Shown here: piece after piece, positions 41,295-51,743 of the stretch
Numbering within the stretch: position 1 is the first letter of the stretch
Layout of the letters: each line of letters starts with the position of its first letter
Assembly: GCF_000010665.1 (NCBI RefSeq)
Contig: NC_012796.1
Span: forward strand, 4,612,001 to 4,676,000
Direction of reading: 5' to 3'
Origin: Solidesulfovibrio magneticus RS-1
GTDB taxonomy: Bacteria > Desulfobacterota > Desulfovibrionia > Desulfovibrionales > Desulfovibrionaceae
DNA length: 64,000 nt
Program-made: the position numbers and the translations under genes
The notes under the pieces: generated by a model
Seen by the model: only the letters and a program-made list of their open reading frames with translations
Database searches by the model: none
What the model was told of the DNA's origin: nothing

Positions 41295-42946
41295 CCTGAA
41301 TCCGTAAGCAGTTTCAGTTCAACTTGCTTTGTAGGTGCAGTTCTTTGTTGAAAAAAATGAAATATTTTAGTATATTGACCTTGTTGGTCTAAACAGACGT
41401 CTTTCACCCGCGAGGTGCGCCGCATGGGAAAGTTGGCTCTTGAGATCACCGAGGAACCGATCATCGGCAATGCCGGGCTTGCAGCCATGGGCGAACTCAT
41501 GCGCATCAGCGACATCGACTCCACCTGCGCCAAACGGGAGTCCGCGAACTATCAGGTTGCTGAGAAGGACATTCTGCGGTGCCTTGGCGGTCTCATCGGA
41601 ATCGGTAAGGTAGGTTTCGACCATGTGCGGCAATTCAAGAACAGCGATTTCTTCGCCACAGCCCTGGGCGTTGGTCGTGTACCGTCGGAGGCCACTTTGC
41701 GGCAGCGCTTCGAGGCCATGAGCCTTGATCACGACGTCCATGACGCCATGCCCATGTGCTCTGTACGCATGCTGCGCAAGCTGGATTTCAAGCCCCGGCA
41801 CGTTAGTGTGCCGCATTTTGTTGGCGTGCGGATCGACACGGATTCCACCATCCTCGACAACAGCGACACCAAGAAGGAGGGCATCGCCAAGGGCTACAAC
41901 GGAGTTCTCGGCTACGCCCCGGTCTGCTCGTTTCTCGAAGGCGGTCTGATTGTAGGAGCCAAGCTTTGTCCGGGGAGCCACCATCCCCTGCATGAAGGGG
42001 CCTTGGACGTCCATGCCGGAGTCCGTTCGCGGGTGCGCAAGCTGACCAAGGCTCGCCTGCTCTGGGTGGACGACGCAGCCTTCGATGATGTGGCACTCAT
42101 GGCGGTGCGGCATCAGGCCGGTGACAGCTTTATCACCCGCCACAATCTGCGCCGGGAAAAACCCGAGAACTTGATCAACTTGGCCATGAACGAAGGGCAA
42201 AGCCAAACTCCCAGACCCGGCAAGACCGTCTACACGGGTTGCACCCGCCGGGACCGTGAAGGCATCGGATCTGTCCGGCTGGTCTACGAGGTGATCGAGA
42301 GAACCAGCAAGAAAGGGCAGACCCTGCTCTTGCCGGAGTACAAAGTCTTCAGCGTCTGGACGAACCTCGAGAAGGTATCCGATGCCGACATCCTGCGGTT
42401 GTACCGCGACCGGGGTACGTGCGAGCAGTACTTCGCGGAGCTGAAAAGCGAACTCGACCTGGAGCGTCTTCCGTCCGGAAAGTTCAGCGTCAACGAGTTG
42501 TTCTTCCAACTCGGGGTCCTGGTAAACAACATGCTGCGCGTGCTGGGCGAGTCGCTTCTCGACTCCGGGATCATTGGGCTGAAGAGGGCAACGCGCCGCC
42601 GGTTGCGTACCATTATGCAGGGGATAATGTACTTGGGCGGTCGGTTCGTCCGGCATGCGCGGCGAGTTGTCGTGAAGGTGGTGTCCAACGGCGGATTCGG
42701 CGAAGCGCTTGTCGGCATGCAGAGACGGTTGGCGCAAGCCTAGAAATACGCGGAGAAAATTCCGTATCCGGGAGAGGTGCGCCCGAAAATCGTTCAAATC
42801 CACCCTGACCTCTGCTCCAAAGCCGAAATCAGGGAAAAAGCATCCCATGATCGGTTGGGGCTGGGTAGAAAGGGCTGAAAGGACCATTGAAAATCACCTT
42901 GTCGGTGGCAAAGAGAGATTTCAAGCTACGCGGCTACGGATTCAGG
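41295..42946 (+). mobile_element. IS1380-like insertion sequence, copy 1 (intact)
   Basis: The ends CCTGAATCCGTA and its inverted copy (TACGGATTCAGG) bound 1652 bases. The six-base direct repeat CTACTT flanks it at 41289-41294 and 42947-42952. It carries one intact transposase gene. A very similar second copy, same orientation, lies at 45224-46876. Confidence 0.88.
41424..42743 (+). CDS. IS1380-family transposase, intact
   Basis: The product is 439 aa. A helix-turn-helix-like N-terminus is followed by a DDE catalytic core; likely acidic residues lie in VGVRIDTDSTI, LLWVDDAAFDD and RGTCEQYFAELKSELDLE. GAGG precedes the ATG at 41424. IS1380-like transposases are of this length. The frame is unbroken, so the element may be active. 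Confidence 0.87.
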   Translation: MGKLALEITEEPIIGNAGLAAMGELMRISDIDSTCAKRESANYQVAEKDILRCLGGLIGIGKVGFDHVRQFKNSDFFATALGVGRVPSEATLRQRFEAMSLDHDVHDAMPMCSVRMLRKLDFKPRHVSVPHFVGVRIDTDSTILDNSDTKKEGIAKGYNGVLGYAPVCSFLEGGLIVGAKLCPGSHHPLHEGALDVHAGVRSRVRKLTKARLLWVDDAAFDDVALMAVRHQAGDSFITRHNLRREKPENLINLAMNEGQSQTPRPGKTVYTGCTRRDREGIGSVRLVYEVIERTSKKGQTLLLPEYKVFSVWTNLEKVSDADILRLYRDRGTCEQYFAELKSELDLERLPSGKFSVNELFFQLGVLVNNMLRVLGESLLDSGIIGLKRATRRRLRTIMQGIMYLGGRFVRHARRVVVKVVSNGGFGEALVGMQRRLAQA

Positions 42947-42952
42947 CTACTT

Positions 42953-43169
42953 CATATTTGGGAGGAATGGAGATGAGCATGTGGACATGGTCGGGCATGA
43001 GATGGCCTTCGACCACCCTACTCTCCTTCTGACGGGCTAATTCCCGCAGGATTTCCCCCATATACACGCGAAGTTGACCATACAAAACCTTTTTTCTGAA
43101 CTTGGGTATCCAAACCACGTGGTACTTGCAGTCCCATACCGAGTGGCTTAGGCTTTCGTAGATGTTCAA
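42953..43169 (-). pseudogene. IS200 TnpA, N-terminal half
   Basis: The frame reads SLSHSVWDCKYHVVWIPKFR and then GHLMPDHVHMLISIPPKYEVA, with the HUH motif (HVH) of Y1 transposases. It meets a stop just inside the IS1380-like element. The initiation codon appears to be TTG at 43169. Confidence 0.87.
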
Positions 43170-43327
43170 CGGAAGCCTCCGTCTGCTTGAGCTTTGAGCG
43201 GTTCAAGCGATGGAGGCTTCGCATTCCCGGAACTGTCAAACTATGGGAGTCCCCCGGCAAAGCCGGGGGTTTACCCGTGATTATTATTAATTTTAAGTAA
43301 ATTACTGTTGCATGTCAACGCCTGCTC

Positions 43328-44783
43328 TTAACAGCGTGTTGAAAAACTCCGCCAAGTGACCGAGAATCCAGCCATCGCGGTTCCGGAGGTGATCTGATGG
43401 GGCTTGGCCGTCAGGGTGATCAGCAGGGGACGATGTATCTGGCCTGGGATGAGATTCCTCGGTCTCGTGGGCACGCTTTTTACGATCGTCTCCAGCAGAC
43501 TCTCCGGAAAGCCGCCTTCGATGGTTTCGCCGAGAAGCTGTGCAAGCCCTTCTATTCCGACAAGGGGCGTCCCTCCATTCCGCCTGGCCGGTATTTTCGG
43601 ATGCACCTCGTGGGGTATTTCGAGGGCATCGACAGCGAGCGCGGCATTGAGTGGCGCTGCGCCGATTCGCTTTCCCTCCGGGATTTTCTCCAGCTTTCGC
43701 CCAAGGAGTCTGTGCCGGATCATTCCTCGCTCAGTCGGACACGGTCCCGTCTGCCGCTGGCGACCCACCAAGAGGTTTTCACCTGGGTTCTCAAGGTGCT
43801 CAGCAAGGATGGCTTGGTCCTTGGAGGCCGCATTGGCGTGGACGCTTCGACCATGGAGGCCAACGCGGCGCTCAAAACCATCGTGCGCCGGGACACGGGT
43901 GAGAGCTACCGCAAGATGCTCCTGCGCATGGCTAAGGAGAGCGGCATCGACTCTCCGACGGATGAGGATCTGGCTCGCATGGACCGCAAGCGCGTCGGCA
44001 AGACGCTTTCGAACAAGGACTGGCAGTCGCAGGTCGATCCCGAGGCGAAGATCGCCAAGATGAAGGATGGCCGAACGCATCTGGCGTACAAGCCGGAGCA
44101 CGCGGTGGACCTGGACACCGGCGCGGTCGTGGCGGTCGAGGTGCATGAAGCGGACAAGGGGGACACTTCGACTCTGCAAAAGACGCTGAAAGCCGCTCAA
44201 GAAAGTTTGCGACGGGTCACTTCCACACCGCCATGCCCGGACGATCCTGCGGAACTGGTCGCGGACAAGGGCTATTTCTCCCGGGATGTCCTCAAAGACC
44301 TGGACGGAGGGCCATGGCGGACGAGAATCGCCGAACCCAAGCGCAACGGCCTGAACTCCTGGCGTGGCGATCATGAGGCGCGGCGCGCCGTGTACAACAA
44401 CCGAATCCGGATATCGTCGATGGTCGGGAAGGCCATGGGAAAACAGCGGACGGAACTGGTCGAAAGAAGCTTCGAGCATACGCTGGACCGGTCTGGCGGT
44501 ATGCGCCGGGTCTGGCTCCGGGGACGGGAGAACATCCAGAAACGGTATCTGCTCCATGTGGCCGGTTTCAATCTCGGCCTGCTGATGCGGGTCAAGACCG
44601 GCCATGGCACCCCCAGGGGCTGGGCCAGTGCCTGGCTTGCGCTCATTTGGCCCAATCAGCATCCCTCAATGGCCTATTTGGCCATCGTCATGGTGGTCGA
44701 AGGACGATGCTGTGGAATCATGCCCATCGCCGTCATCTGCGGGGGAGAATAGCCGGAAACAGCTTTTTGCAACGGCCTGTTAA
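43328..44783 (+). mobile_element. IS1182/IS5-like insertion sequence
   Basis: Imperfect inverted ends (TTAACAGCGTGTTG at the left; the complement of the right end reads TTAACAGGCCGTTG) bound about 1456 bases with one transposase gene. TTAA is present at both ends and may be a target duplication. It lies between the IS200 relic and the second IS1380-like copy. Confidence 0.75.
43397..44752 (+). CDS. DDE transposase (IS4/IS5 superfamily, IS1182-like)
   Basis: The product is 451 aa, intact, with GGAGGTGATCTG before the ATG. Family traits: GRPSIPPGRYFRMHLVGYF near residue 57, the first catalytic Asp in IGVDASTMEANA, the second in LVADKGYFS, and the C-terminal RENIQKRYLLHVAGFNLGLLMR typical of IS1182-like proteins. 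Its first ~10 codons resemble a stretch at about 61305-61336 on the minus strand. Confidence 0.88.
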   Translation: MGLGRQGDQQGTMYLAWDEIPRSRGHAFYDRLQQTLRKAAFDGFAEKLCKPFYSDKGRPSIPPGRYFRMHLVGYFEGIDSERGIEWRCADSLSLRDFLQLSPKESVPDHSSLSRTRSRLPLATHQEVFTWVLKVLSKDGLVLGGRIGVDASTMEANAALKTIVRRDTGESYRKMLLRMAKESGIDSPTDEDLARMDRKRVGKTLSNKDWQSQVDPEAKIAKMKDGRTHLAYKPEHAVDLDTGAVVAVEVHEADKGDTSTLQKTLKAAQESLRRVTSTPPCPDDPAELVADKGYFSRDVLKDLDGGPWRTRIAEPKRNGLNSWRGDHEARRAVYNNRIRISSMVGKAMGKQRTELVERSFEHTLDRSGGMRRVWLRGRENIQKRYLLHVAGFNLGLLMRVKTGHGTPRGWASAWLALIWPNQHPSMAYLAIVMVVEGRCCGIMPIAVICGGE

Positions 44784-45217
44784 CCACCTGCCCTTCTTCG
44801 ACGCCTGCCAAACGGACCGTCCCTGTATAACATTCGAAATGCTGCGGAGAAAACGAACGGGGACGCCCACTCTAAAAGTTTATAATTACACGAAATATAT
44901 GAAAAAAACGATTGCCAAACAGGTTCGATCAAAACCAGCAGGCCGATCGCGCTCCGAAAGCCCCTGGCAACGGCTGCGAAATTCCAAAAATAAAACCACA
45001 AGCATCCCTGCGCAAAATCACAGCAGCATGGCCCGGCGCGGTTCGCCATTGGCTTGATAATGGAAATCAGTTGTTCATTTTTGCTTTATTTTGCAGTCCG
45101 ACATGCGGAGCATAAACTGCAACGCAGCAAATTATGAAATAAATTACACAAATATTGAAACCATTTTACAACAGTAAAAACGTTCAATTCGGCCACAACG
45201 TTGTTTACTGGGCAAAG
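44784..45217. other. AT-rich stretch between two insertion sequences, no gene called
   Basis: About 430 bases, clearly more AT-rich than the surroundings. A 52-codon frame from an ATG at 44899 has no ribosome binding site and no recognisable content. It is probably remnant sequence trapped between mobile elements. Confidence 0.5.
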
Positions 45218-45223
45218 GACTAC

Positions 45224-46876
45224 CCTGAATCCGTAAACAACTTCAGTTCAACTTACTTTGCCGATACAGTTTGTTGTTGAAAAAGATGAAATATTTTAGC
45301 ATATTGACTTCGCAGGTCTAAGCAAACGTCTTTCACCCGCGAGGTGCGCCACATGGGAAAGCTGACTCTTGAGATCACCGAAGAACCGATCGTCGGCAAT
45401 GCCGGGCTTGTAGCCATGGGCGAACTCATGCGCATCAGCGGCATCGACTCCACCTGCGCCAAACGGGAATTCCCGAACTATCAGGTTGCTGAGAAGGACA
45501 TTCTGCGGAGCCTTGGCGGTCTCATTGGAATAGGCAAGGTGGGTTTCGACCACGTGCGGCAATTCAAGAATAGTGAGTTCTTCCTGACAGCCCTGGGGCT
45601 TGGTCGTGTGCCGTCGGAAGCCACTCTGCGCCAGCGTTTCAAGGCCATGAGCCTTGATCGGAACGTTCACGAAGCCATGCCCGTGTGCTCTGTGCGCATG
45701 CTGCGAAAGCTGGATTTCAAGCCCCGGATCGTCACCGTACCGCACTTTGTTGGCGTGCGGATCGACACCGACTCCACCATCCTTGATAACAGCGACACCA
45801 AGAAGGAGGGCGTCGCCAAGGGCTACACCGGGATTCTCGGCTACGCCCCGGTCTGCTCGTTCCTCGAAGTCGGCCTGATTGTTGGAGCCAAGATTTGTCC
45901 AGGGAGCCATCACCCCCTGCATGAAGGGGCCTTGGACTTCCATGCCGGGGTCCGCTCGCGGGTGCGCAAGCTGGCCAATGCCCGTCTGCTCTGGGTGGGC
46001 GACACGGCCTTCGATGATTGGGCACTCAATGGCGGCGCGGCTCAAGGCCGGGGACAGTTTCATCACTCGCCACAATCTGCGCCGAGAAAAACCAGAGATT
46101 TTGATCAACCTGGCCATGCACGATGGACAAGTTCATTCTCCCAGGCCCGGCAAGACCGTCTACACGGGAAGCACCCGCCGGGAACGTGAAGAAATCGGAG
46201 ATGTCCGGCTGGTGTATGAGATGACCGAGAGGACCAGCAAGAAAGGGCAGACCCTGCTCTTGCCAGAGTACAAAGTCTTCAGCGTCTGGACGAACCTCGA
46301 GAAGGTGTCCGATGCCGACATCCTGCGGTTGTACCGAGACCGGGGTACATGCGAGCAGTATTTCGCGGAGCTGAAAAGCGAACTCGACCTGGAGCGCCTT
46401 CCGTCCGGGAAATTCAGCGTCAACGAGTTGTTCTTCCAGCTCGGGGTCCTGGTAAACAACATGCTGCGCGTGCTGGGCGAGTCGCTTCTCGACTCCGGGG
46501 TCATTGGGCTGAAGAGGGCAACGCGCCGCCGGTTGCGCACTATTATGCAGGGGATGATGTACTTGGGCGGACGGTTCGTCCGGCATGCGCGGCGAGTTGT
46601 CGTGAAGGTGGTGTCCAACGGCGGCTTCGGCGAAGCGCTTGTCGGCATGCAGAGACGGTTGGCGCAAGCCTAAAAATACGCGGAGTAACTTCCGTACCCG
46701 GGAGAGGTGTGCCCGAAAATCGCTCAAATCCACCCTGACCTCTGCTCCAAAGCTGAAATCAGGAAAAAAGCATCCCATACTCGGCTGGGGCTGAGCAGAA
46801 AGGGCTGAAAGGAGCATCAAAAAGCACCTCGTCGGTGGCAAAGAGAGATTTCAAGCTACGCGGCTACGGATTCAGG
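45224..46876 (+). mobile_element. IS1380-like insertion sequence, copy 2 (transposase frameshifted)
   Basis: It has the same ends as copy 1 (CCTGAATCCGTA and TACGGATTCAGG), spanning 1653 bases, and is flanked by the direct repeat GACTAC (45218-45223 and 46877-46882). It is one base longer than copy 1, which accounts for the frameshift in its gene. Confidence 0.88.
45353..46673 (+). pseudogene. IS1380-family transposase with a one-base insertion
   Basis: The frame matches copy 1 from MGKLTLEITEEP to about 46020. An extra A then occurs in CTCAATGGCG, where copy 1 has CTCATGGCG. The rest (FITRHNLRREKPE to GMQRRLAQA) continues in another frame to 46673. The product is therefore split and probably inactive. 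Confidence 0.88.
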
Positions 46877-46882
46877 GACTAC

Positions 46883-47321
46883 GCTTATCCCTGCTCCGGG
46901 AGCCGCTCTTTGGGCCGCCGGCGGGTGCCGCCGGGACTTGCGACCCGCCTTAAAAATACGCAATGCCGCTTGCCCCTGGCCGGGCCTGCGCCACAGGCCG
47001 CACAAACCAGGCACCCCAACAATAACCAGCGTTGCATTACCCCACACGCCGACCAGTCTTTGCTCGTTCTGTTGCGCTTTGACCGGCCGCATCCGCCTGG
47101 CGAAGGAGGAACGGCCTTTGGCGTCGGTGGACTGCCGCCACGGGCAGCCGGCAAACCGCCGGTGCACCGGCGTTTGACAGCCCTTGCTTTGGACAGCCCT
47201 GCTTTGGACAGCCCTTGACGCAATGCAGCCGATCACCCATAATATTTTATTGGAAAAGACGACAGGCCTCGCGGCCTGTCGTTACCCGCCATGCCAACGC
47301 CAACCAGAAGTCAAACGAGCA
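46883..47321. other. Spacer before the sigma-54 activator gene; short tandem repeat and hairpin
   Basis: No supported gene is seen. A ~15-base unit, TTGGACAGCCCTTGCT, is repeated about three times at 47173-47216. A perfect inverted repeat ACGACAGGCC/GGCCTGTCGT lies at 47259-47282, 40 bases before the activator start; it has no T run, so it may be an operator-like or RNA-hairpin site rather than a terminator. Confidence 0.45.
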
Positions 47322-48647
<1,326 letters not shown>

Positions 48648-48673
48648 AACGCGCCGTCTAGCCCACCGAATCG

Positions 48674-48696
48674 GGCGCATTTCGCGTCTTTTTTTT
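48674..48696 (+). terminator. Rho-independent terminator after the sigma-54 activator gene
   Basis: A five-pair stem GGCGC/GCGTC with an ATTTC loop (one G-T pair) is followed by eight T at 48689-48696, 26 bases after the stop codon. Confidence 0.6.
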
Positions 48697-48904
48697 CTGC
48701 CTGAGCAATATCGCCTTGTCAACTAGCTGATATTATGGAATTATAACAAACGGAATAGATTTTGCATTAATTGAAAGCTGTCTCGGCATCGACGCCGGGT
48801 GCCTCGGCTGGACGCTTCCGTCATGGACAGCCAAGCCCAACGGTTCGGCACCGCTTCCGGGCGGTGCGGCACAACCCTGCAACCACGCTGTAAGGCGGGA
48901 TTTC

Positions 48905-49294
48905 ATGCGGTATTTTCTCAAGGACAGAGCAACGGAATTTGAAAGCTACATCGGTGTCCAGCCCAAATCCTTCGCCATCTTTTTCCTGGCCGTGGCCCTG
49001 GCCGCCGCCGCCGCCACAGGTGTGTACTGGTCCGTTTTCGGCTTCAAGCACTGGAACACCGAGATGACCACGGCCCAGCGTATCCTCCTGGCCGCCGCGA
49101 CCACGCCAGCCCAGGCCCCGGCCGTGCAAAACGCCGGCGCAACCGGCCAGTACGTCTGCCCGGTCCACGGTGCCGTGGGCATGCCGCGTTTTGACGCTGC
49201 GGGCATACCCCGCTGCCCGGTTGGCGGTGAAGTCATGCAGTTTGCCGGCCGCCCCCTGGCCACCGCGACTGCGGCGGCCTTTGCCGGTGGCTGA
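48905..49294 (+). CDS. CPVHG-motif membrane protein, paralogue of the mam-operon protein at 29310
   Basis: The product is 129 aa. One membrane segment (FAIFFLAVALAAAAATGVYWSVF) is followed by HWNTEMTTA, GQYVCPVHGAVG and a second Cys site (RCPVGGEVMQF), ending AAFAGG. It matches 29310-29714 over the whole length, but the second CxxC has only one Cys. After the TGA the same frame stays open to 49507 and ends again in AAFAGG before an identical GGTGGCTGA. It may be part of an outlying magnetosome gene group. Confidence 0.75.
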   Translation: MRYFLKDRATEFESYIGVQPKSFAIFFLAVALAAAAATGVYWSVFGFKHWNTEMTTAQRILLAAATTPAQAPAVQNAGATGQYVCPVHGAVGMPRFDAAGIPRCPVGGEVMQFAGRPLATATAAAFAGG

Positions 49295-49507
49295 GGCGCA
49301 GCGCCTGTCGGCTCGGGGAGCCGACTCAACCAGAATGCAGGGACCACCGCCGCCGCGCCCCTTGGGCAAAACGCCCGCGAGACCATGATGGACGCCACCC
49401 AGGCCGTCGCCGCCCGCCCGGCCGCCGGGGCAGCTACCGCCCCCATGGGCCAAAACGCCCGGGAAACCCTCATGGATGCGACCCAGGCGGCTTTTGCCGG
49501 TGGCTGA
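49295..49507 (+). repeat. In-frame continuation after a TGA stop, with repeated GQNARETxMDATQA units
   Basis: The frame of 48905-49294 continues past TGA for 70 codons to a second TGA at 49505-49507. It encodes NQNAGTTAAA, then two units of GQNARET[M/L]MDATQA, then AFAGG. Both stops lie in the same sequence, TTTGCCGGTGGCTGAGG. It looks like a duplication of the gene's 3' end, or a gene cut by a premature stop, or a readthrough extension. Confidence 0.6.
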
Positions 49508-49640
49508 GGAGGCGGCTCCTAAGCGATCCGGCGGATCGCACACCGTTTCCATGTCCACCCCGTCACCCGGCCCTGGCCGGCAGAACGCCCATCGGCCGTC
49601 ATTGCTCCACGAATCCTGCGACCCAGAGGAACCGTCTTCC

Positions 49641-50165
49641 ATGCAACGCCAGCAAAACCACGCAACTGCCGACAGCCGGGGCCTCGTCTGGGTGGTGCTG
49701 GCGGCCAGCGCCACCCTGGTCGTCCTGGCCGCCATCCTGGCCAACACCGGCAACAGCCAGCCCCCCCAGGCCATGGTGGCCGCCGGCCTGAACGGCCGCA
49801 CGCCGGGACTTGCCCGCCAGCCCGGAACAGGACTGCGGGCCGCTGCCGCCGCCATGGTCTACTACGAACCAACCATCCGCGACATCATCAACGCCGATTG
49901 CAGCCGCTGCCACTCCGGCGCGGCCCGCAATCTCATGGACTACGACAACCTCAACGCCTACGCCCAAAGCGGCATGCTCTCGGCCATGGTGCAAGGCCCC
50001 ATGCGCAATTTCGCCGGTGCCGACGCCGACGCCATCCTGGCCTGGGTGGATGCCGGAGCGCCGGAGAAAGCCCCGGCCAGGACAGCCACCGCCGCCGCCC
50101 TGACCACCCCGCGCTACGCCTGCCCGCCGCCGGCCGACCTTGGCGTCTGGAAACCCTTGCCGTAG
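49641..50165 (+). CDS. Membrane-anchored single-CXXCH cytochrome, paralogue of the triple-repeat cytochrome
   Basis: The product is 174 aa. One membrane segment (VWVVLAASATLVVLAAILAN) is followed by one cytochrome unit: YYEPTIRDIINADCSRCHSG, RNLMDYDNLNAYAQSGMLSAMV and FAGADADAILAWVDAGAP. This is the same unit as repeat 1 of 38808-39767. GAGGAA lies nine bases before the ATG at 49641. It probably holds one haem c on the outer face of the membrane. It follows the CPVHG-protein paralogue. Confidence 0.82.
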   Translation: MQRQQNHATADSRGLVWVVLAASATLVVLAAILANTGNSQPPQAMVAAGLNGRTPGLARQPGTGLRAAAAAMVYYEPTIRDIINADCSRCHSGAARNLMDYDNLNAYAQSGMLSAMVQGPMRNFAGADADAILAWVDAGAPEKAPARTATAAALTTPRYACPPPADLGVWKPLP

Positions 50166-50230
50166 ACCATAGGCGGGGGCACGGTATTTTCGTCCACCGG
50201 CGTCCCCGCCAAACGACGAAAGGATACCGC

Positions 50231-50302
50231 ATGCATATCTTGGTTTTTCTTGTTCTCGCTGTTATCTGCTTTTACGTCGGGAAGAAATTCTTTTCCAAAT
50301 GA
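50231..50302 (+). CDS. 23-residue single-pass membrane peptide
   Basis: A 23-codon frame has AAAGGA eight bases before its ATG. Almost the whole peptide is one membrane segment (HILVFLVLAVICFYVG) ending in KKFFSK. Its TGA overlaps the ATG of the next gene (ATGA), which suggests coupling. Too short for family assignment. Confidence 0.5.
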   Translation: MHILVFLVLAVICFYVGKKFFSK

Positions 50303-51237
50303 GCCCGCCCCTGCCCCGACGGTTGTTGCGTCCGGGCCGTCAGGGCAAGGCTCCATCGATCATGCGAGGCGCCATGGGCAAGGCCAAGACCGGACAGACG
50401 CCGGGCAACCGGCTGGCGACCGGGAACTTCCGGGGGGAACTCGGCTCCTGGGGACTCGCCGTTGCCCTGGCCTTTGGCCGGCGGCTCCTGGCCCGCCCGG
50501 CGGCCGGAGCCTATCTGTCCGGACTCGCCGACCGCTGTTTCGCTCCAGGCGGCGCGCCGGCTCCGCCTCCCCCCCAGGCCGGCGCCCTGGCCGACGGCGT
50601 CGTGTCCCTCTTGCGCCGCACCGGCCCCTTTCCCGGCCGCATCGGCGTCGACGGCCTGCCGGGTAGCGGCAAAAGCAGCCTGGCCGCCGCCCTGGGCGAA
50701 CGCCTCTGCCTGGACGTCGTGTGCCTTGACCACACCAACCTGGACAAGCCCCGGGACTTACATCGGCCTTTCGCCATCCACGAACACCACCGCCTGCTGC
50801 GCACCCAGGACATCGCCCCCCTCGACGCCATCATCTACATCGACGATCCGGTCGAGGCGGCCATGGCCAGGGTACTCACGCGCAAACGCGGGGCCTATCT
50901 GCTGGAGATTCTGGATTTCACCCTGCACAAGCGCATAGGCGATCTGGCCTTCGCCCTGGCCGACGGCCTAGCCCTGACCGTCCCCGGCAGTGCGGTCCGG
51001 CTGAAACGGCGCCCGGCCGACGGCTACCGCCACAGGCAACGCATCGACGACGCCGTTGCCGAGCGGGGCGGCGACGCGGCCGGACGCAGCCTGGAGGAAG
51101 CGCTGTTTCTCCTGGCCGGGCTGGCCCCGCGCCACGGATTTACCGCCTATCTCAATGCCCAGGCCCTGACCGCTGATCTTTTCGGCGCCTTGGCCGACTG
51201 CCTGCCGGGAAGCGTCTTGGGCCGACGCGGCCGATGA
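50299..51237 (+). CDS. P-loop kinase-like protein
   Basis: The product is 312 aa from the coupled ATG at 50299; an ATG at 50374 with GAGG close before it is the alternative. Walker A GLPGSGKSS lies near residue 120, and a second strand (LDAIIYIDDP) near 175 has the look of a Walker B or nucleoside-kinase acid motif. The fold resembles uridine/adenylylsulfate-kinase-like P-loop proteins. The substrate is unknown. It overlaps the PAP2 gene by four bases. Confidence 0.65.
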   Translation: MSPPLPRRLLRPGRQGKAPSIMRGAMGKAKTGQTPGNRLATGNFRGELGSWGLAVALAFGRRLLARPAAGAYLSGLADRCFAPGGAPAPPPPQAGALADGVVSLLRRTGPFPGRIGVDGLPGSGKSSLAAALGERLCLDVVCLDHTNLDKPRDLHRPFAIHEHHRLLRTQDIAPLDAIIYIDDPVEAAMARVLTRKRGAYLLEILDFTLHKRIGDLAFALADGLALTVPGSAVRLKRRPADGYRHRQRIDDAVAERGGDAAGRSLEEALFLLAGLAPRHGFTAYLNAQALTADLFGALADCLPGSVLGRRGR

Positions 51238-51743
51238 GGCTGCTCTTGACGGGCGTTGCCAGCCTGGACCGCCGCGTCGCCGCCTGGATGGCCCGGGTCC
51301 GATCCCCCAGGTTGACGCGTTTTATGCGGCTGGCGACCCAGCTCGGCGCTGCCCCCCTCTGTCTGACGACCTACGTCGCCGCGTTTTTTCTGTCCGGGCC
51401 AGTTCTGGCGGCTTCCGCCCTGGCCATGGCCCAGACGGAAGCACTCCTGTTGCCGGCCATGGCCGCCCTGCGTCTGCTCACGCGCCGCCCCCGCCCGCTG
51501 CCAGCGGCCCGTCCCTGCCTTTTCCCCTGGAACCGCTCTTCCTTTCCCTCCTGGCACGCCGCCAGGACGGCCATGATCGCAACCATCCTGACCGCCCATA
51601 TCCCGGGCGCGGCCGCGCCAGCCTGGACGGCCGCCGCCCTGGTCTGGATCAGCCGAAGCTATCTGGGGCGGCATTATATAAGTGATATCGTGTGCGGCGG
51701 GCTGCTCGGGGCGGCGGCGGCAGCGGCCCTGGCGGCGGCATAG
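51234..51743 (+). CDS. PAP2-family membrane phosphatase
   Basis: The product is 169 aa with about five membrane segments. The three PAP2 motifs are present: RLLTRRPRP, SSFPSWHAAR (usual PSGH reads PSWH) and SRSYLGRHYISD. Such enzymes dephosphorylate lipid phosphates such as undecaprenyl pyrophosphate or phosphatidic acid. The ATG overlaps the kinase stop (ATGA), so the two may act on one pathway. Confidence 0.87.
   Translation: MRLLLTGVASLDRRVAAWMARVRSPRLTRFMRLATQLGAAPLCLTTYVAAFFLSGPVLAASALAMAQTEALLLPAMAALRLLTRRPRPLPAARPCLFPWNRSSFPSWHAARTAMIATILTAHIPGAAAPAWTAAALVWISRSYLGRHYISDIVCGGLLGAAAAAALAAA

Larger units (their letters stand above)
41003..43269 (-). mobile_element. IS200/IS605-type element split by an IS1380-like insertion
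   Basis: Near-identical hairpins CCCCCGGCAAAGCCGGGGG lie at 41003-41021 and 43251-43269. Between them a Y1 transposase gene is cut in two: N-terminal part at 42953-43169 and C-terminal part at 41083-41294, both minus strand. The IS1380-like element occupies 41295-42946. Removing it with one copy of CTACTT restores a single reading frame (PPKYEVA joined to SVVGYIKGKSA). Confidence 0.88.

Noticed and set aside
44899-45057. 52-codon frame in the AT-rich IS spacer
   Set aside because: No ribosome binding site, basic low-complexity content and no homologue recognised.
47173-47216. Three-copy 15-base repeat considered as a CRISPR-like or iteron array
   Set aside because: Units are directly adjacent without spacers and too few and imperfect; reported only as a short tandem repeat.
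46856-47236. 126-codon minus-strand frame with a hydrophobic middle
   Set aside because: Overlaps the IS1380 end and a tandem repeat; no ribosome binding site before any likely start.
49292-49294. TGA as a selenocysteine codon
   Set aside because: It follows Gly-Gly in a C-terminal tail with no Cys counterpart in the paralogue, and no stem-loop of SECIS type is evident directly downstream; duplication or premature stop is simpler.
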